From NCBI RefSeq assembly GCF_000931935.2, contig NZ_AZAC01000034.1:248001-312000 (forward strand): a stretch of 64,000 nt of DNA, read 5' to 3'. A program made the position numbers and the translations under genes. This stretch comes from Dethiosulfatarculus sandiegensis (lineage in GTDB: Bacteria > Desulfobacterota > Desulfarculia > Desulfarculales > Desulfarculaceae). Shown here piece after piece: positions 7,202 to 15,232 of this stretch. The notes below the pieces were generated by a model. It was given only the letters and a program-made list of their open reading frames with translations. It did no database searches and was not told where the DNA came from. Every line of letters begins with the position of its first letter. The first letter of the stretch is position 1.

Positions 7202-7807
7202 ATGGTCAAATTCAAGATCAACGACCAAGAGGTGGAGGCCCAGCCCGGTTGGACCGTACTGGAGACCGCCCGTCACTATGGAATACATATACCCACTCTT
7301 TGCTATCACGAGGCCGTGGAGCCCAGCGGAGCCTGTAGGTTGTGCGTGGTGGAGCTGAAAGATGGGGATTGGTCCAAGGTAGTCATCTCCTGCATGTATC
7401 CGGTGCAGGAGGGGCTGAACGTATATACGGACAGTGAGCGTGTAACCAATGTCAGGCGCTGGATTTTAGAGATGCTTATCTCTGAGTGCCCGGCAAGCGA
7501 GGAAATCAGAGCGCTGGCCAAGGAGTATGGCGTTAACACCACCCGCTTTGCCGAAAAAGACCCTGAAGGACAGTGTATTCTTTGCGGTCTTTGTGTGCGG
7601 GTGTGCGCCGAGGTGGTGGGGGCCGATGCCATCACCACTGTGGGCCGGGGTGTGCACAAGGCCATTGGAGCGCCTTACATGGTGCCTGCCGATGCCTGTG
7701 TGGCCTGCGGTTCCTGCCTGACTGTCTGCCCCACCGGAGCCATGGCCGCCCGCATCGACAAGGTGCGGGGCGAACCCAAGGTTAAACTGCTTCGGTCAGG
7801 GCGATAA
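7202..7807 (+). CDS. NuoG/HndD N-terminal-like Fe-S subunit (2Fe-2S plus ferredoxin)
   Basis: A 201-residue protein matching only the electron-entry part of NuoG or of [FeFe]-hydrogenase HndD. A [2Fe-2S] plant-type ferredoxin domain comes first (CYHEAVEPSGACRLC then SCMYP), then a degenerate His-Cys region (only SECPAS remains), then two [4Fe-4S] motifs CILCGLCVRVC and CVACGSCLTVC at about 124-177. The H-cluster or molybdopterin domain that normally follows is absent, so it is an electron carrier and not a catalyst. RBS AAGGAGG lies just upstream. It sits between the NuoF-like and HdrA-like genes and probably connects them. Confidence 0.9.
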   Translation: MVKFKINDQEVEAQPGWTVLETARHYGIHIPTLCYHEAVEPSGACRLCVVELKDGDWSKVVISCMYPVQEGLNVYTDSERVTNVRRWILEMLISECPASEEIRALAKEYGVNTTRFAEKDPEGQCILCGLCVRVCAEVVGADAITTVGRGVHKAIGAPYMVPADACVACGSCLTVCPTGAMAARIDKVRGEPKVKLLRSGR

Positions 7808-7822
7808 AGGAGGATACAGATC

Positions 7823-10213
7823 ATGACTAATAACAAAAAGATAGGTGTCTTCCTCTGCCAATGCGGCCAACGCATTGATCCCAAAGTGGATCTTAAGGGG
7901 CTTGAGGAAAAGGTTTCGCAAAACCCCCTGGTGGAGCATGTCTCCATTGAGCCCTTCCCCTGCATGACCCCCGGTCTGGAAACCATGCGCCGGGTCATCA
8001 CTGAAAAGGGCCTGAACAGGGTTGTGATCGCCGGTTGTGCGGCCCGCATCATGCTCGGCAAAATGGAGCGTGAGCTGGCTCAGGTGGGCCTGGTGGAGGG
8101 CTCCATAGACATGGTCAACTTAAGGGACCATGTGGCCAATGTCCATGACCTTGATCGCGAGCAGATGGCTGAAAAAGGCCTCAAGCTGATCAACGCGGCC
8201 GTCGCCGGTATGGATGCCTTTGTTCCCTTGGAGCGGGAGCAGGTGGATATCAATGGCCCGGTCCTGATCGTGGGCGGCGGCGTGGCCGGTTTTGCCGCGG
8301 CCAAGTATCTGGCTGAACGCAATGTGGAGTCTGTGATCGCCTTGCCTCCGGGTGAGAATGATGACATGGTCACCCGCATGCATCAGCGTTATCCCGGCGA
8401 GGTTATGTACCACGAGCGTTACGGCCGCCTGGTCGAGTTTGTGGACAATCATCCCCTGGTGAGCAAAGAGACCGTCGGTGACGTGGTCTCGCTCATGGGC
8501 AGGGTGGGTGAATATGAAGTCACCTTTGCGCCCTATGCCGAAGGCGAAGCCAAGATGATCAAGGCCGGTCTTGTCCTGGCCTGTCTGGACGGTGAGTTCA
8601 GGAGGCCGGATACCAGGTTCGGTTATGACGGCATAAGTGTGATCAGCTTAAACGAGGCTCAGGAGAGGCTCCTTGAGCAGCACGTCATGCCCGGTGATGT
8701 GGTCTTCTGGGTAAATGACCATGATGCAGGCACCCCTGAGTTCTCCTATCTCTCGGCCAAGTCGGCCTGGGCCATGGCTCAGCAGGTGCGCGACGCGTCG
8801 GCAACCGCGAATATAACCATTTTGTATAACCACGAGATGCGGGTGCCTCTCTCCGGTCAGGAAAGGGTCTTGTCCAGAAAACTCGCCATCAAGTGGCAGC
8901 CCTACAGCCCCGGTTTCACCACCACGGTCCAGGCCAAAAACCTGACCTACTGCGACCCGGTGACTCACCTGGAAGAAGAGCTTCACTTTGAAACCCTGGT
9001 TGTCTCCCCGGTGCGTATTGTGGGGACCAAGGCCACCCAGACCGCCCAGGCCCTGGGCCTGCACTTGAGCGGAGGTGAGTTTGTCAAGCCGGAGCTGGCC
9101 GGAAGCGCCCTGACCCCTTGTGATCTGCGCGAGTCCCTGCGCATGGGACGCAAGATCGCCGAGGAAGCGGCGGAACTGGTGGGCAAGGCCAATGCCGGTG
9201 AACTTTACGCTCCCGCCATGATCTGTTCGGTGGACCCGGAAAAATGCATCGGTTGCGGGCTGTGCCGCGAAATCTGCGAGTGCGGCGGCATTGAGGCGGT
9301 TGAAGGCATGGGAGGAAACATCCCCAGGCGGGTGGACCCCATGCAGTGCACCGGCGGTGGAACCTGCGCCGCGGCCTGCCCTTATGGCGCCTTGAGTCTG
9401 AAGAACAACACCAATGATCAAAGGGAGGCCAGGATCGAGGCCTTGAGCAAGGCCATGGCTCCTGGCGAAATTCCCGCCTTTGGTTGCAGGTGGGGCGGTT
9501 TCGCGGCTGCGGATATCGCGGGCGTCAAGGGCATGCATTACGGTCCCAGCGTGCATATGCTGAGGGTCGGCTGCATTGGCCAGTTGGACCCCTCGGTAAT
9601 GGCCAAGGCCTTTATTTCCGGTGCGAACGGTCTGCTTCTGGTGGGCTGCGCTCCCGAAGCCTGTCATCATTCATTTGGCCTGGACCACACCTGGAGCAGG
9701 GTCAACCTGATGAGGAAGCTTCTTGAGCTGGCCGGACTGGACAGAAGGCGCATTGTCCTGGCCCACGCCGACATGAACGAACCCGAAGAGTTCATCCGCA
9801 CTGTGGAGGCCTACACCGCCCGCATAAATGAACTTGGTCCCATCAACCGCACACCCCAGGTGGAAGAGCGGCTCCAGGCCATGTACCTGGCGGTCAAGAA
9901 CGCCAGGGTGCGTTGGGTGCTTGGCGCCAGCCTGCGCAGGCCCTGGGAAGAGGGCTTCCCCGGAGATCAGCACAATGCCATGGATTACGACCAGAACCTT
10001 CTTGAAGTTGTGGTTGAAGAATTCACCAAGGGCAGGGTGGCCAATCTCTTGGCCAGTGCCGCAGAACCCCAGAAGGCCGGCGATCTGGCCGCTTCTCTGG
10101 ATACGGATGTGGGAAGCGTGGTGGAGAGCCTGCAGGAGATGGCCAGTCAGGGCATGGTGGAAAGAACTCACCAAAAGGGCGACGCCTACTACAGCATTCG
10201 CACTTTGAACTGA
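7823..10213 (+). CDS. HdrA-like flavoprotein fused to an MvhD domain
   Basis: A 796-residue fusion. The HdrA part has the N-terminal FLCQCG segment, an FAD-binding Rossmann motif VLIVGGGVAGFAAA near 147, and two ferredoxin motifs near 468-520: CIGCGLCREIC is intact, but the second reads CTGGGTCAAAC, with Gly in place of the second Cys. An MvhD-type domain (about 550-690; FGCRWGG, RVGCIGQ, LLVGCAPEACHH) follows, then a winged-helix-like tail (about 720-790). HdrA is the electron-bifurcating subunit of heterodisulfide reductase complexes and MvhD links it to a hydrogenase or formate dehydrogenase. HdrB and HdrC are absent here. Together with the three preceding genes it suggests an NAD(P)H-linked bifurcating or confurcating module. 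Confidence 0.9.
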   Translation: MTNNKKIGVFLCQCGQRIDPKVDLKGLEEKVSQNPLVEHVSIEPFPCMTPGLETMRRVITEKGLNRVVIAGCAARIMLGKMERELAQVGLVEGSIDMVNLRDHVANVHDLDREQMAEKGLKLINAAVAGMDAFVPLEREQVDINGPVLIVGGGVAGFAAAKYLAERNVESVIALPPGENDDMVTRMHQRYPGEVMYHERYGRLVEFVDNHPLVSKETVGDVVSLMGRVGEYEVTFAPYAEGEAKMIKAGLVLACLDGEFRRPDTRFGYDGISVISLNEAQERLLEQHVMPGDVVFWVNDHDAGTPEFSYLSAKSAWAMAQQVRDASATANITILYNHEMRVPLSGQERVLSRKLAIKWQPYSPGFTTTVQAKNLTYCDPVTHLEEELHFETLVVSPVRIVGTKATQTAQALGLHLSGGEFVKPELAGSALTPCDLRESLRMGRKIAEEAAELVGKANAGELYAPAMICSVDPEKCIGCGLCREICECGGIEAVEGMGGNIPRRVDPMQCTGGGTCAAACPYGALSLKNNTNDQREARIEALSKAMAPGEIPAFGCRWGGFAAADIAGVKGMHYGPSVHMLRVGCIGQLDPSVMAKAFISGANGLLLVGCAPEACHHSFGLDHTWSRVNLMRKLLELAGLDRRRIVLAHADMNEPEEFIRTVEAYTARINELGPINRTPQVEERLQAMYLAVKNARVRWVLGASLRRPWEEGFPGDQHNAMDYDQNLLEVVVEEFTKGRVANLLASAAEPQKAGDLAASLDTDVGSVVESLQEMASQGMVERTHQKGDAYYSIRTLN

Positions 10214-10254
10214 TCCGACTGGATTAACTCCGCCCGGGCTTTTTTAAAAACATG

Positions 10255-10290
10255 ACACCCCGCACCTTTAAAACCGGTGCGGGGTGTTTG
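10255..10290 (+). terminator. terminator of the redox operon
   Basis: Perfect 12-bp arms 10255-10266 and 10276-10287 enclose a 9-base loop, 42 bases after the hdrA-like stop. The T-run is short on the + strand. Confidence 0.65.
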
Positions 10291-10476
10291 CTGACGGATC
10301 CCTTTTCGGATTTTGTCAGACGCACTTTGGTGAAGACTCGGGTTTTGCGTCAAGTTCCAGCCTATAAGACAGTCGCTCAATTCACCTGGCCGTCATTGCC
10401 TCCATTGAGGGGCGTACCATGACCCGCATGGAGGAAGGCTGTTCATCGGCAGACGGAAAAATCTCCACTTACGGGC

Positions 10477-10505
10477 TTGACTTATCTGGTTTTGGTTCTT
10501 AAATT
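10477..10505 (+). promoter_or_regulatory. candidate sigma-70 promoter for the NifU-like gene
   Basis: TTGACT (10477-10482), 17 bases, then TAAATT (10500-10505). The rest of 10291-10476 shows no gene that I trust. Confidence 0.45.
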
Positions 10506-10531
10506 TCAAATCGGGAGTAAAGGACAAAAAC

Positions 10532-10594
10532 CATGTTCATAGCAGAGTTGATCGCGCTATTCACCGAACCTTCGCGAGGCACAAAAAGTGGATG
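10532..10594 (+). CDS. possible 20-residue leader peptide overlapping the NifU-like start
   Basis: ATG 10532 opens a 20-codon reading frame (MFIAELIALFTEPSRGTKSG) ending in TGA 10592-10594, seven bases inside the NifU-like gene, in a different frame. Upstream GGGAGTAAAGGA provides a ribosome site, whereas the NifU-like GTG at 10588 has none of its own. This fits a translationally coupled leader. Coding is not proven; a chance ORF is possible. Confidence 0.4.
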
Positions 10595-11037
10595 AAGAAT
10601 TACTTAAAGACCCGGAAGTAATGGCCGAGGCTGCTAAACAACTGGGCACCACCGAAGCCTTTATAATTCACGCCATGACTCCCCAGAATGTGGGCATGCT
10701 TCCCAATCCGGACGGATACGCCAAACCCCAGGGCTCTTGTGGCGACTATATCGAACTGTTTTTAAAGGTGGATGGGGATGTGATAAAAGACGCCAGATAC
10801 ATGCCCGAGGGCTGTGCTCACACCGTGGCCTGCGGAAGTGTGCTGACGACTCTGGTCAAGGATAAGACCCTGGATCAGGCCAGCTGTATTACAGCCAAGG
10901 ACCTGGAAGATGTTCTGGGTAAATTGCCCCGCGAGCATCGCCATTGCGCGGCCCTGGCTGCCGCCACCTTGCGTGCGGCGATCAGGGATTGCCTGAAAAA
11001 ACGCCAATCCTCCTGGAAAAATATGTATCAGCGCTGA
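10588..11037 (+). CDS. NifU N-terminal-like iron-sulfur scaffold protein
   Basis: A 149-residue protein with the NifU/IscU-like cysteine layout: GSCGDY (about residue 51), GCAHTVACGSVL (about 73-84) and a late HCAALAAATLRAAI (about 113). This group holds a nascent Fe-S cluster for transfer. Several anaerobes carry such stand-alone members, often near HdrA or NifX-like genes, and they are less well studied than true NifU. The GTG start at 10588 is uncertain because no ribosome site precedes it directly and the first 20 residues lack a family anchor. Confidence 0.75.
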   Translation: MDEELLKDPEVMAEAAKQLGTTEAFIIHAMTPQNVGMLPNPDGYAKPQGSCGDYIELFLKVDGDVIKDARYMPEGCAHTVACGSVLTTLVKDKTLDQASCITAKDLEDVLGKLPREHRHCAALAAATLRAAIRDCLKKRQSSWKNMYQR

Positions 11038-11211
11038 TTCTCCCCTGCCTTGAGGCCACGGAAAATCCGTCTTTGCCTTTAAGGTGAGGGTCTAGATGGA
11101 TACCTCTGTAAAAAGTAGTATTATTTCAGGGGTGATTATCTAAGGGCGCAGCGCTTTTGATGCCGCTCATAGTAATATGAAAAGTTGCGGTTAATGTTTC
11201 CGGGAGGGGTT

Positions 11212-12087
11212 TTGTTTTCCAATTATCTGGGAATAATGGCGGAATCCGCCAAAAGTGTCTTTGAGGAAATGTCAGACACCAAGGTGGTGGAGCTGGTGAC
11301 CAAAAGAGAGCAACGGCTCTTGGACCGCTATGCCCTGGCCTTGGTAACCAGCTACCATGATGATGCCAGGGATTTCACCGGTCAATTCACCTTGGGTTTT
11401 CAGGAAGAAATCAACGCTGTGCTTTTGGCCTCGGCCATCTCCGAAAAAAGGGGCCTGCCGCCGGTCTGCATGCTGCATGACCAGGCCATGGATATACTGG
11501 CCGAGTTCATGCAGGAGGTTGTCTCGGTCACCATGGAAAGGTGGCTGGAGATGGGGGTTAAGGTCTCCGCCCAAGCGCCGAAACCACTGTTGGATGTGGG
11601 GTTGCACACCCATAAAAAACTGCATACAGAGGCCTTTGTCATCATCCTGAATCTGAGCATGGGCTGGCTGGTTTTTAATGTCACCTTTGAACAGGCCAAG
11701 GACAGCCTTGAAGATAAAAAGATCCTGGTGCTGGATAATTCTGTCGTGATCAGGGGGCTTTTGACCCGCACCCTGGGCGAGATGGGTTGTCATGTGGCCC
11801 AAGCCAGGACAGGGGAACAGGCTCTTAAGGCAGCCAGCTCCTTTGCCCCGGATTTGGTTATCTCCGATATGGTCACCCTGACCGGTGCAGGCCTGGCCAG
11901 TATGGAGACCCTGCAGGATATTTACCCTCGAGCCAAATTCATCTTTTTGGGCTCCAAAAAGACTCAGGATGATTTCAATGACAATATGAACGGTTTAAAA
12001 GTGGCCGGTTGGCTTAACACACCGGTTCGGGTGGACCGTTTCTTGGGCATGGTCAAGAAAACCCTTAATCCAACTTATCAAGGGTAA
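11212..12087 (+). CDS. CheX-like domain fused to a receiver domain
   Basis: About 290 residues. The N-terminal two thirds resemble CheX/CheC-type phosphatase or chemotaxis adaptor domains (FTGQFTLGFQEEINAVLLAS, then HTEAFVIILNLSMGWLVFNVTFE). The C-terminal 115 residues are a receiver: KKILVLDNS, phospho-acceptor Asp in DLVISDM, and a GWLNTPV end where the usual Lys before Pro is missing. A role in dephosphorylating or buffering CheY is possible. The start is uncertain: TTG 11212 follows GGGAGGGG (11202-11209), while TTG 11185, ATG 11194 and ATG 11236 are in frame. It stands alone, 147 or more bases after the NifU-like gene. Confidence 0.72.
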   Translation: MFSNYLGIMAESAKSVFEEMSDTKVVELVTKREQRLLDRYALALVTSYHDDARDFTGQFTLGFQEEINAVLLASAISEKRGLPPVCMLHDQAMDILAEFMQEVVSVTMERWLEMGVKVSAQAPKPLLDVGLHTHKKLHTEAFVIILNLSMGWLVFNVTFEQAKDSLEDKKILVLDNSVVIRGLLTRTLGEMGCHVAQARTGEQALKAASSFAPDLVISDMVTLTGAGLASMETLQDIYPRAKFIFLGSKKTQDDFNDNMNGLKVAGWLNTPVRVDRFLGMVKKTLNPTYQG

Positions 12088-12111
12088 GGGCCGATTTGGC
12101 TTTTGGCAACA

Positions 12112-12142
12112 AAAAGCGCTCGGGATTAACCCAAGCGCTTTT
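12112..12142. terminator. bidirectional terminator between convergent genes
   Basis: AAAAGCGCT-c-GGG and CCC-a-AGCGCTTTT arms pair around TTAA with one mismatch; A-run before and T-run after allow use from both sides. Confidence 0.8.
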
Positions 12143-12160
12143 CCTGTTTATAACGTTTTC

Positions 12161-13102
12161 TCAGCTGAGAAGCTCTTCAATCTCAGTCAGCTTGGCCTGA
12201 TAATCTGCATAGGCCTGGTGAGCCTCTTTAAGATCCACCTTTTTAAATTTCACCGTGTCACCGGGCCTGGCCTGGGCCACCTGACCCAGATCACTGGTTA
12301 TAACCGTGACCGGCTTGGTGTATCCCCCGACGGTCTGTTCCACCAAAAGTACAATCGGCAGGCCGTCCGGCGGAATTTGAACTGCGCCGGGCAGACTGGG
12401 TTCGCTGATGATGCTCTGCGGTTTGCCGGGAATCTGTTCCACCTTGGGACCTTCCAGGCGATAGCCCATGCGGTCCGCTTTGCTGGTCACCTTGTATTCC
12501 GAGGAAAAAAGCACTTCCAGGCCCTGGTCAAAGTAATCATCCTGAGGCCCTAAAATGGCCCGCAGGGTGATTGTGGGGTTTAATTCCGGACGAAGCTCCG
12601 GGGGGATGCTTTGGGTGGAGGGGGCCCCAAGAGGTTCTCCGGCGGAAAGGATGTCGCCTTTCTTTAAAGGGCGTCCTTCAAAACCACCCAGTTTAGCCCC
12701 GACATAGGTGGATCTGCTGGCCATCATGGCCGGCACGTCAAATCCTCCGGCCACTGCCAGATAGCAGCGTATCCCCTTTTGGGCGGGTTTAAAGGCCAGC
12801 TTGTCACCCGGTGAAATGTCAAGGCAAGACCAGTCCGGAGCAGGATCTCCGTTTATGGTCATTCCCATCTGTGCGCCTGTCACCGCCATTTTGGTCTGGG
12901 CCAGGGCCTCCAGCCTGGGACCCATGAAGGTTAGTTCCATAACCGCGGCATTGGCCGGATTGCCCACCAAAAGGTTGGCCACAGTGGCGGAAAATGGGTC
13001 CAGTGCACCGGAAACCGGCACTCCATATCTACCGTAACCGAATCGCCCCAGGTCTTGAATAAGTGAGAGCGGGCCGGGATCCACTACTTTAAATACATTC
13101 AT
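12161..13102 (-). CDS. pxpC: 5-oxoprolinase subunit PxpC (KipA/biotin-dependent carboxylase-like)
   Basis: A 313-residue protein of the allophanate-hydrolase subunit 2 / KipA family: VVDPGPLSLIQDLGRFGYGRYGVPVSGALDPFS at the N-terminus is split over the family hallmark region, with GAQMGMTINGDPAP, CYLAVAGGFDVP and SEPSLPGAVQIPPDGLPIVLLVEQ further on. With PxpA and PxpB it forms the ATP-dependent 5-oxoproline (pyroglutamate) hydrolase that returns this damaged glutamate product to glutamate. Its start overlaps the end of pxpB by four bases. It is the last gene of the operon, ending before a shared terminator. Confidence 0.93.
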   Translation of the reverse strand: MNVFKVVDPGPLSLIQDLGRFGYGRYGVPVSGALDPFSATVANLLVGNPANAAVMELTFMGPRLEALAQTKMAVTGAQMGMTINGDPAPDWSCLDISPGDKLAFKPAQKGIRCYLAVAGGFDVPAMMASRSTYVGAKLGGFEGRPLKKGDILSAGEPLGAPSTQSIPPELRPELNPTITLRAILGPQDDYFDQGLEVLFSSEYKVTSKADRMGYRLEGPKVEQIPGKPQSIISEPSLPGAVQIPPDGLPIVLLVEQTVGGYTKPVTVITSDLGQVAQARPGDTVKFKKVDLKEAHQAYADYQAKLTEIEELLS

Positions 13103-13806
13103 TTGCCTGCCTCCACTTCCGCCCTGATCCGGTCATATTCCTCAGGCGGGATGGGGTCAAACTTCAGATAATCCCCTGCCTGGTATAAAAACGGGTTTTC
13201 CTTTTCCGGCTGGAAAGGTTTGAGCGGCGAACGCCCGATCAACTGCCAGCCTCCCGGGCTGTCAATGGAATACATACCGGTTTGGTTGTTGGCAATGCCC
13301 ACGCTGCCCGCGGGCACAAGCACCCTGGGGCTCTCCAGCCTGGGAGTGGTGAGGATTTCGGGGAGGCCTCCCAAAAAGGGAAATCCGGGCGTAAAGCCGA
13401 TCATGTAGATAAGGTATTCAGGCTCGGAATGGATGCGAATGACCTCTTCGGTGGAGAGATCGTGGGTCTTGGCCACATGCTCGAGGTCGGGGCCGTGCTC
13501 ACCGCCGTAACATACCGGAATATGAACTACTGTGGGCTCCGGGATTTGTATGGAGTCCAGGCGGTCCAAAAGGATTGAGATCTCTTTTTCCAATTTGGCG
13601 GGGGTGGTGAGCAAGGGATCGTAGATCATCAGGATGGAGCGGTAGGTGGGAACAATCTCCAAAACACCTTCGGGAACATCCTGGTCCAGGGCAGAGGTGA
13701 GCATCCGCACTTTGCGGTTGATAAGAGGGGCGATCTCATCGCCCAACTCCACCAGAAATCCCCTGTCGCCCATCATGCGTAAGAGAGGTTTTTCAAAAAG
13801 TCCCAT
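13099..13806 (-). CDS. pxpB: 5-oxoprolinase subunit PxpB (KipI-like)
   Basis: A 236-residue KipI/allophanate-hydrolase subunit 1 protein: MMGDRGFLVELG near the start, HIPVCYGGEHGPDLEHVA, IGFTPGFPFLGGLP and RLESPRVLVPAGSVGIA, then SPGGWQLIGR. The frame is open further upstream to 13962, but those 52 residues do not look like the family. ATG 13806 gives the usual length and is preceded by GGGAG ten bases away, so I chose it. It acts with PxpC as the ATP-using part of 5-oxoprolinase. Confidence 0.9.
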   Translation of the reverse strand: MGLFEKPLLRMMGDRGFLVELGDEIAPLINRKVRMLTSALDQDVPEGVLEIVPTYRSILMIYDPLLTTPAKLEKEISILLDRLDSIQIPEPTVVHIPVCYGGEHGPDLEHVAKTHDLSTEEVIRIHSEPEYLIYMIGFTPGFPFLGGLPEILTTPRLESPRVLVPAGSVGIANNQTGMYSIDSPGGWQLIGRSPLKPFQPEKENPFLYQAGDYLKFDPIPPEEYDRIRAEVEAGK

Positions 13807-13837
13807 GTTTTTAAGACTCCCGGCTTTTTTAGGTGAA

Positions 13838-13860
13838 AGCCGGGCCGGTCTGGCCCGGCT
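13838..13860. repeat. 9-bp perfect hairpin between pxpA and pxpB
   Basis: AGCCGGGCC (13838-13846) and GGCCCGGCT (13852-13860) flank a 5-base loop. On the minus strand it follows pxpA by about 150 bases and precedes the A/T-rich pxpB leader. The 205-base gap between pxpA and pxpB is unusual for this operon, and the hairpin may set relative expression. Confidence 0.6.
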
Positions 13861-14011
13861 CAGCTTGCTGATTAAGTCATCCCGGATTTGGTCAGATGCC
13901 GCTTGGCAAAAGCGCGGTTTCAGCAAGCGGCTCGAATTGCTCACCTTAGGAAAGGCTCGCAATTTGGCGGTCCATAAGCCCCGGCCTTGATCGTCTCCAG
14001 GATCAACAAGA

Positions 14012-14779
14012 TCAATCCAACATGGGTTTTACTTCCACACCTTCTTTGGTGAGGGTCTCTCTGATACCCTTGACCAGTTCCACTGCGGTGGCATTGTCTC
14101 CATGCACGCAAAGGGTCTGCACTTCAAGGTCGATCTCCGTACCGTCTATGGAAATGACCTTGCCTTCTTTGGCCATCAAAAGGGCTCTTTGGGAAACCAC
14201 TTCCGGATCATGGATCACAGCGCCTTCCTGGCGGCGGGGAACCAGGGTCCCCTCTTTGGTGTAGGCCCGGTCCGGGAAAGCCTCGTACACCACCTTGAGC
14301 CCCACTTCCCGGCCTATTTGGGTCATCATGGCGCCTTTTTTGCCGGCCAGGGCCACATAGTGCAGTTCAGGGTTCACTCTGACAATGGCTTCCGCCACGG
14401 CCCGGGCCACATCTTCTTTTTCCACTGCGGTGAGATAGAGGTTGCCGTGGGGTTTAACGTGAGCCATCTTGACGCCGTACACCTTGCAAAAGGCCTCCAG
14501 CGCACCGATCTGGTAGGTGACGTAGGCCTTAAGTTCAGCCGGAGTGCAGTCCATGTTGCGGCGGCCAAAACCCATCAGGTCTGGGAAACCGGGGTGCGCG
14601 CCCACACCCACATTGTTTTCCTTGGCCATGGCCACCGTGCGGTCCATGACTAAGGGATCACTGGCATGAAATCCGCATGCAATGTTGGCGCTGGTGATGT
14701 ATTTCATCACCTCTTCGTCCATGCCGATTTTATAGTTGCCAAAGCTTTCGCCCATATCACAGTTGAGGTCTATTCTCAT
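14012..14779 (-). CDS. pxpA: 5-oxoprolinase subunit PxpA (LamB/YcsF family)
   Basis: A 255-residue LamB/YcsF protein, full length: LNCDMGESFGNYKIGMDEEVM, then ITSANIACGFHASDP, GAHPGFPDLMGFGRRNM, HVKPHGNLYL, EAFPDRAYTKEGTLVPR and LCVHGDNATAV. These are the family's conserved metal- and sugar-like-fold signatures. PxpA is the ring-opening partner for phosphorylated 5-oxoproline. The ATG is preceded by AAAGGAGG. Gene order pxpA-pxpB-pxpC on the minus strand makes a complete set. Confidence 0.95.
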   Translation of the reverse strand: MRIDLNCDMGESFGNYKIGMDEEVMKYITSANIACGFHASDPLVMDRTVAMAKENNVGVGAHPGFPDLMGFGRRNMDCTPAELKAYVTYQIGALEAFCKVYGVKMAHVKPHGNLYLTAVEKEDVARAVAEAIVRVNPELHYVALAGKKGAMMTQIGREVGLKVVYEAFPDRAYTKEGTLVPRRQEGAVIHDPEVVSQRALLMAKEGKVISIDGTEIDLEVQTLCVHGDNATAVELVKGIRETLTKEGVEVKPMLD

Positions 14780-15232
14780 GGTGCATCCTCCTTTGGGAAC
14801 GGGAAATCTCCCCTGGGATCCGAAGCCAAACCGGAGAGAGTCAGCGGCAATGAGAGCTACATGAGTAGCGGTTTTAGTGTGGATTTAAGCCGGAAGGTCA
14901 TATTTTCATCCTGATGGTTGTTTTTTTAGCCCCCGCTCGGACAAAAACGACCCTTGTCTGGCTTCAAGGCGGGAAAAAGACCTTTGGCCGGGAATAGTTA
15001 AGAAAATATAAAAGTATTCCCCAGCTTTTCCGCCCGAAAAAAGAGCGCTTGAGCCTGCCTTGAATTCAGTTTTCGGCCTCCAGGGCACCATAACAAAAAG
15101 GCGATCAAAATCCCAGAAGAAATGGAACACTGTTTCAGGTCTGTAACTTCGGTCAAAGTAAAAAAAACGCTGTTGTTTTAAGTTGTCCACCGGTCAGACC
15201 GGTAAAAAAATTACTTGCGTGCAAAGTATTTC
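14780..15232. other. intergenic stretch without a convincing gene
   Basis: The 453 bases upstream of pxpA hold its ribosome site and presumably its promoter. A 94-codon open frame on the minus strand (14906-15190) has a GTG start without a ribosome site and a composition unlike its neighbours, so I do not call it. A short palindrome ACCGGT-CAG-ACCGGT lies at about 15189-15203. Confidence 0.5.

Noticed and set aside
8648..9670. 340-codon open frame antisense to the HdrA-like gene
   Set aside because: Rich in His and Gly as expected from the reverse of a coding frame; no domain and no ribosome site.
10420..10503. 27-codon frame starting ATG with MTRMEEGC
   Set aside because: It overlaps the likely promoter of the NifU-like gene, has no ribosome site and no support beyond being open.
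14906..15190. 94-codon open frame on the minus strand
   Set aside because: GTG start, no ribosome site, composition unlike neighbours and no recognised motif.
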